Position numbers and translations under genes: made by a program. DNA of 64,000 bases from Scandinavium goeteborgense (GTDB lineage Bacteria; Pseudomonadota; Gammaproteobacteria; Enterobacterales; Enterobacteriaceae): the NCBI RefSeq assembly GCF_003935895.2, contig NZ_CP054058.1:744001-808000 (forward strand), given 5' to 3'. Under the pieces are notes generated by a model. The model was not told where the DNA came from. It saw only the letters and a program-made list of their open reading frames with translations, and ran no database searches. Below are positions 60,639 through 64,000 of this stretch, one piece after another. Numbering within the stretch: position 1 is the first letter of the stretch; every line of letters starts with the position of its first letter.

Positions 60639-61254
60639 CCCAACGCCAGCCGAGCGCCACCGTTGCACCCACGATAGTGACGATTGCCGCGAGGTGCATC
60701 AGAAAATCTTCCGGGTGCAGATGTACCGGATGGCAAAACGTCAGCAGCGTGAGTGCCATCGCCGCCACGCCGGTGCCGGATAGCGCCAGGCTGCGCAGCG
60801 GGTTTAACGTGCGGGTCCGGCGCAGATAGCCTATCGCCAGCGCCACCATCGGCACGCTGACCGTAACCATATACGTGTAGCAGCGGGTGTCATGCAGGTT
60901 GCTGGCCGACAGCGGCGGGTGGCCGATATTCACCAGCACCGACCCCAGCCAAACCGTTGCCAGCACCAGTAGCCAGCGCATTTTCAACGGCCGACGCCCG
61001 GCAATGCTGAGTGTGAATGCGGCATTGATCGCCAGCAATCCAATGCTAAACGCCAGTCCGAGCTGCGCCATCGCCCACGCCGCGCCCGGCTGCGACCAGT
61101 CGGTGGCGGTGCGCTGAAGCAGCAGGCTTGCCAGGGCGCCCGCAGGCAGGGCCAACAAGACCCAGCTTGCCACGCGCCAGCGTATCGGCGGGGTGCGTTT
61201 CACGGGGTCCGCACTTCGGCTGAGTTTTTCGATTAACGCCTCATGACTGTCCAT
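60625..61254 (-). CDS. NrsF-family (DUF1109) anti-sigma factor
   Basis: A 209-residue protein with about six membrane helices and an N-terminal cytoplasmic tail (MDSHEALIEKLSRSADPVKRTPP), as in DUF1109/NrsF anti-sigma factors. Two cysteines sit in loops (HDTRCYTY and TFCHPVHLHPEDF), possible redox or metal sensors. I chose ATG 61254 with GGAG at six bases; another ATG lies four codons upstream. It overlaps the end of the ECF sigma gene, the usual pair layout. Confidence 0.8.
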   Translation of the reverse strand: MDSHEALIEKLSRSADPVKRTPPIRWRVASWVLLALPAGALASLLLQRTATDWSQPGAAWAMAQLGLAFSIGLLAINAAFTLSIAGRRPLKMRWLLVLATVWLGSVLVNIGHPPLSASNLHDTRCYTYMVTVSVPMVALAIGYLRRTRTLNPLRSLALSGTGVAAMALTLLTFCHPVHLHPEDFLMHLAAIVTIVGATVALGWRWVSAY

Positions 61255-61810
61255 GATGGGCTCCATAACGACGAAGATTGTTCAACGCCCGGTGTAGCAG
61301 CGATTTAACCGCGCCGACCGTCAAATTATTGGCCTGAGCGGCTTCGGCGAGGCTCATTTCCTGCAAATGTACATCTTCCACAAGCTGACGCTGGCGGGCG
61401 GGCAGCTGGTTTAAAAAGCCGTCCAGCTCCTCGCCGACGTCCAGCATCTCAGCCTTCAGGGCCAGCGCATTGTCGGGCACGTTCAGCGTCGCCTCATCCT
61501 CAACCACTTCTCTCTGGTTGCGACGCCCACGGCGGCGCAGGGCATCAATGGCGCGGGCCTGAGAAATCGCCATCAGCCACGGCAGAAAAGGGCTGGCGGG
61601 ATCGTAGGTGTGACGGATCCGGTGCAGAGTGAGCAGCACGTCCTGAATCACGTCTTCGGTCAGTACCTCGTCGTCCACCTGTTTGCGGACTATCGCGCGG
61701 ATGACCGGCACCAGCGTCTGCAACAGCTGCGTATACGCCTGCCGGTCACCTGTCTGGGCACGCGCCATATACGCGGGCCACGCGTCGCGCGGGACTTCCA
61801 CCTTACCCAT
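61241..61810 (-). CDS. ECF-type RNA polymerase sigma factor
   Basis: A 189-residue group IV sigma factor. The sigma-2 region (LTEDVIQDVLLTLHRIRHTYDP, ending in FLPWLMAISQARAIDALRR) and the sigma-4 region (LPARQRQLVEDVHLQEMSLAEAAQAN then LTVGAVKSLLHRAL) are both clear. Pairing with a DUF1109 protein places it near the ECF16/SigF type of Caulobacter. It lies third in the operon after prx and dsbD-like, so it would control its own operon. The ribosome site is close to the ATG (GGA-AT), so the start is tentative. Confidence 0.86.
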   Translation of the reverse strand: MGKVEVPRDAWPAYMARAQTGDRQAYTQLLQTLVPVIRAIVRKQVDDEVLTEDVIQDVLLTLHRIRHTYDPASPFLPWLMAISQARAIDALRRRGRRNQREVVEDEATLNVPDNALALKAEMLDVGEELDGFLNQLPARQRQLVEDVHLQEMSLAEAAQANNLTVGAVKSLLHRALNNLRRYGAHHGQS

Positions 61811-61864
61811 ATTCCGCCTTGCTGCTTGACGCCGGAACGGTCTGGCGCGCCGCTGCTGCGGAGA

Positions 61865-63088
61865 TCACGCCTTTTTCCCGGCCGCCTGATTAAGGGCGTT
61901 GACCACAATGCTCGGGGTCAATACCTGAGGCAACACTGTCGGTGCGCCGCCGTCGGCAGGATACACCACGTACATCGGCAATCCGCCCTGACCGAACTGG
62001 CTGAGCGCGTCATCGACATCAGCATTAAACTTAGTCGAATCTGCCACCATATACAGCGTGCCGGTGCGTGCCAGCGCCGCTTTCACCGCCTGGGTCGACA
62101 GCGAAGTTTTGTCGTTCACCTGGCAGGTGATGCACCAAGACGCGGTGAAGTTAACGAAAATGGCTTTGCCGTGCCCGCGCTGTTCCGCCACGGTTTGCGG
62201 TGTCCATTTGATTGGCGCGGTGCTGGCGGTGGTTTCGGCGGTTTCAATCGGCTTCATCACGCTCGGGAGCGGCAGCAGAATCGCAACCAGCAGCGCGGCA
62301 GTGACGGCGTACATCACCCGATAACCGCGTCCGGCGAGGTGCCGACGCTGGGCAATCCCATACAGCCAGGCGGCGAAACTCAGCGCCACCGACCCTGCCA
62401 GCAGGGTGCCGAGTGCCGTGGTGCCAGCCTGTTGCGCCAACACCCACACCAGCCACGCAAACGCCCCCAGCATCGGAAACGCTAACGCATGTTTGAGGGT
62501 ATTCATCCACGCTCCCGGGCGCGGCAGGCGTTTGGCCAACGCCGGGAACAGCGAAATCAGCGTAAACGGCGCGGCAAACCCCAGCGCCAGCGCAAAGAAT
62601 ATCGCCAGCGCAACGGCTGGCGGCTGAACCAGCGCGTAGCCGATAGCGCTCGCCATAAATGGGGCTGAGCACGGCGTGGCGACGATAATCGCCAGCGCGC
62701 CGGTCAGTGCCGAGCGCACAAACGCCCCGCGTCCGAGGGAAATTTCCCCCGCGCGCTGGAGCGATAAACCGACTTCAAAGACGCCAAGCAGATTGAGGGC
62801 CGCGCCGAGAATCACCAGCGCCAGCAGGGCAATCACCAGCGGCGACTGAAGCTGAAAGCCCCAGCCAACCGCCGCGCCACCGGCCCGCGCCGCCAGTAAT
62901 ATTCCGGCCAGCACCATCATGGTGACGATGACCCCAAGCAGGAAGCCGAGCCCTTCGCGGCGGGCGCTGGAGAGATCCCCGTCATGGCGGATCAGGCCGA
63001 ACGCCTTCAGCGAAATCACCGGGAATACGCACGGCATAAAGTTGAGAATAATGCCGCCTAAAAAGGCGGCGAACAGGGCGGTTAGCAT
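61865..63088 (-). CDS. DsbD-like thiol transporter with C-terminal thioredoxin domain
   Basis: A 407-residue inner-membrane protein. The N-terminal DsbD beta-type domain has about eight helices with the two transport cysteines (NFMPCVFP near residue 19 and ATPCSAPF near 139). The C-terminal thioredoxin-like domain carries WCITC near residue 317. The N-terminal periplasmic alpha domain of full DsbD is missing. It moves electrons from cytoplasmic thioredoxin to the periplasm, probably to the peroxiredoxin encoded 20 bp upstream. E. coli's normal dsbD is elsewhere. Confidence 0.87.
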   Translation of the reverse strand: MLTALFAAFLGGIILNFMPCVFPVISLKAFGLIRHDGDLSSARREGLGFLLGVIVTMMVLAGILLAARAGGAAVGWGFQLQSPLVIALLALVILGAALNLLGVFEVGLSLQRAGEISLGRGAFVRSALTGALAIIVATPCSAPFMASAIGYALVQPPAVALAIFFALALGFAAPFTLISLFPALAKRLPRPGAWMNTLKHALAFPMLGAFAWLVWVLAQQAGTTALGTLLAGSVALSFAAWLYGIAQRRHLAGRGYRVMYAVTAALLVAILLPLPSVMKPIETAETTASTAPIKWTPQTVAEQRGHGKAIFVNFTASWCITCQVNDKTSLSTQAVKAALARTGTLYMVADSTKFNADVDDALSQFGQGGLPMYVVYPADGGAPTVLPQVLTPSIVVNALNQAAGKKA

Positions 63089-63108
63089 AGCGCGTCTCTA
63101 TTTAGCTC

Positions 63109-63672
63109 TCAGGAGTGCGACTGGGCGTACTGTTTCACCGCATCCATGGTTTTCTGGATGTGGGCTTCCGGGTTGCGGTCGGTGTAGCTCAGCAGGATTT
63201 TGCCGTCCGGCGCAATCACAAACGAGGTGCGGTCAGACAGCGTTTTGCCGCCCATCTGCATTTGCGTCTGGTACTCCGCGGCGACTTTCGCGCCCGGATC
63301 GGCGGCGACAGTAAATTTGTCACGGCATTCCAGCTGGGAGAATTTCCCGACCTGATCAACGTTCCCGGCAGTGACGCCAATCACCGTCGCGCCCAGCTTT
63401 TTAAAATCATCGGTAGCTTCAGCAAAATCATGGGCTTCCAGCGTACAGCCTTTGGTGAATGCCGCCGGGAAGAAGTAGAGCACTACCGGACCTTTTTGCA
63501 GCGCCTGCTGCAAAGAGAAGGTCAGCGGTTTGCCCGCCAGCGCGCCTTGCAGTTGGAACGTGGGCGCCTGGGCACCCGCCGGAAGGGCGGCGTCGGCGTT
63601 GAACGCCATCAGCGAAAGGCCAAAGGCCGCGGCGGCGGTCAGCAGAGATAAGCGATGTTTCACAGCAATCAT
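63109..63672 (-). CDS. Periplasmic peroxiredoxin (AhpC/TSA, PrxQ/Bcp-like)
   Basis: A 187-residue secreted peroxiredoxin. A signal peptide ends in ADA about residue 28; the peroxidatic Cys lies in FTKGCTLEAHDF (about 76), with a possible resolving Cys in LECRDKF. It reduces peroxides in the periplasm, with electrons plausibly from the DsbD-like protein. GGAG lies six bases before ATG 63672. First gene of the operon with the ECF sigma pair. Confidence 0.88.
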   Translation of the reverse strand: MIAVKHRLSLLTAAAAFGLSLMAFNADAALPAGAQAPTFQLQGALAGKPLTFSLQQALQKGPVVLYFFPAAFTKGCTLEAHDFAEATDDFKKLGATVIGVTAGNVDQVGKFSQLECRDKFTVAADPGAKVAAEYQTQMQMGGKTLSDRTSFVIAPDGKILLSYTDRNPEAHIQKTMDAVKQYAQSHS

Positions 63673-63713
63673 GGTCAGCTCCAGTCACGTAGGGAAAAGG
63701 TCTTCTCCTATAG

Positions 63714-63739
63714 TTCGCTGGAGGTAATGAAAAAGTTAC
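63714..63739 (-). promoter_or_regulatory. Candidate ECF (SigF-type) promoter of the peroxiredoxin operon
   Basis: On the minus strand GTAACT - 16 bases - CGAA lies 42 bases before the prx start. It fits the GTAACC-N16-CGAA promoter I recall for Caulobacter SigF, whose partner is also an NrsF anti-sigma factor. This would make the operon autoregulated. Confidence 0.6.
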
Positions 63740-63790
63740 GCTGGAGTAAAAAAATAGTGGGCGAGGACGTTGGGATGCGGAAATAAACGT

Positions 63791-63818
63791 GTGCCGTCGG
63801 CATAAAAACCGACGGCAC
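63791..63818 (-). terminator. Hairpin after the aldo/keto reductase gene
   Basis: Perfect 10-bp stem GTGCCGTCGG/CCGACGGCAC with an 8-base loop, 15 bases after the stop of the minus-strand gene; the following U run is weak. Confidence 0.6.
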
Positions 63819-63833
63819 AACGGGGGGAGTGAC

Positions 63834-64000
63834 TTAGTGCTGAGGTGCCTGTGGCAGGTTATTCAGCACGTCCAGCGCCTCTGACGGCAGCGTGAGCGCG
63901 GCGGCAGCGAGGTTCTCATTCAGGTGTCCGAGTGAAGATGTGCCTGGGATCAGCAGGATATTCGGCGAACGTTGCAGCAGCCAGGCCAGCGCGACCTGCA
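63834..64000 (-). CDS. Aldo/keto reductase, C-terminal fragment
   Basis: Only the last 54 codons lie in the window. They read QVALAWLLQRSPNILLIPGT and on to the stop after QAPQH. The LIPGTSSLGHLNEN segment is the conserved C-terminal NADP-binding part of aldo/keto reductases, and it resembles E. coli YdbC. The rest is outside the window, so the substrate cannot be judged. Confidence 0.85.
   Translation of the reverse strand, partial: QVALAWLLQRSPNILLIPGTSSLGHLNENLAAAALTLPSEALDVLNNLPQAPQH

Overview
The window is a piece of an enterobacterial chromosome, from the family of Escherichia, Salmonella, Citrobacter and Enterobacter. Nearly every core gene can be recognised from its protein sequence, and the gene order largely follows the E. 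coli stretch from speA to the tRNA-Gly gene glyU. ERIC and REP/BIME repeats, PurR-, GcvA-, Cra- and CRP-like sites and the prfB programmed frameshift all fit this family. I cannot name the species. Several inserted clusters show it is not E. coli K-12.

Region by region: 1-9924 holds polyamine synthesis (speA end, speB), the outer-membrane protease loiP, sugar metabolism (tktA, epd-pgk-fbaA) and mscS. 10006-16859 holds an orphan TRAP-type binding protein, argO with its regulator argP, yggE, rpiA, serA, fau and 6S RNA. 16902-26623 holds zapA, then ygfB-pepP-ubiH-ubiI, then the glycine-cleavage operon gcvTHP. 26683-34260 is a mosaic: ygfF, bglA with a linked RpiR-type regulator, yqfB, trhA, and an accessory araC-azlC-azlD-desaturase set. 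34331-44532 is core again: ygfZ, sdhE-ygfX, fldB, xerD-dsbC-recJ, prfB-lysS, idi and actS.

The tRNA-Gly(CCC) gene at 44626-44699 marks the start of an accessory region. Next to it lies an orphan type VI secretion module on the minus strand (hcp, a Tlde1-like L,D-transpeptidase-fold effector and its probable periplasmic immunity protein), then IS3-family debris.

The most interesting part is 46673-59093, two divergent operons that look like one catabolic system. One side has a LacI regulator, two double-NTF2-fold (SnoaL-like) proteins, a histidinol-dehydrogenase-family enzyme and an amidase. The other has an MFS transporter, a second histidinol-dehydrogenase-family enzyme, an SDR, an alpha/beta hydrolase, an HpcH/HpaI aldolase and a bicupin. 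Two palindromes with a shared core lie in the divergent promoter region. I do not recognise the pathway or substrate.

The window ends with an unidentified membrane protein, a LysE-family exporter, and a minus-strand operon that joins a periplasmic peroxiredoxin and a DsbD-like thiol transporter to an ECF sigma factor and its NrsF-type anti-sigma factor. A promoter-like sequence GTAAC(T)-N16-CGAA lies ahead of it. The last gene, an aldo/keto reductase, runs off the window.
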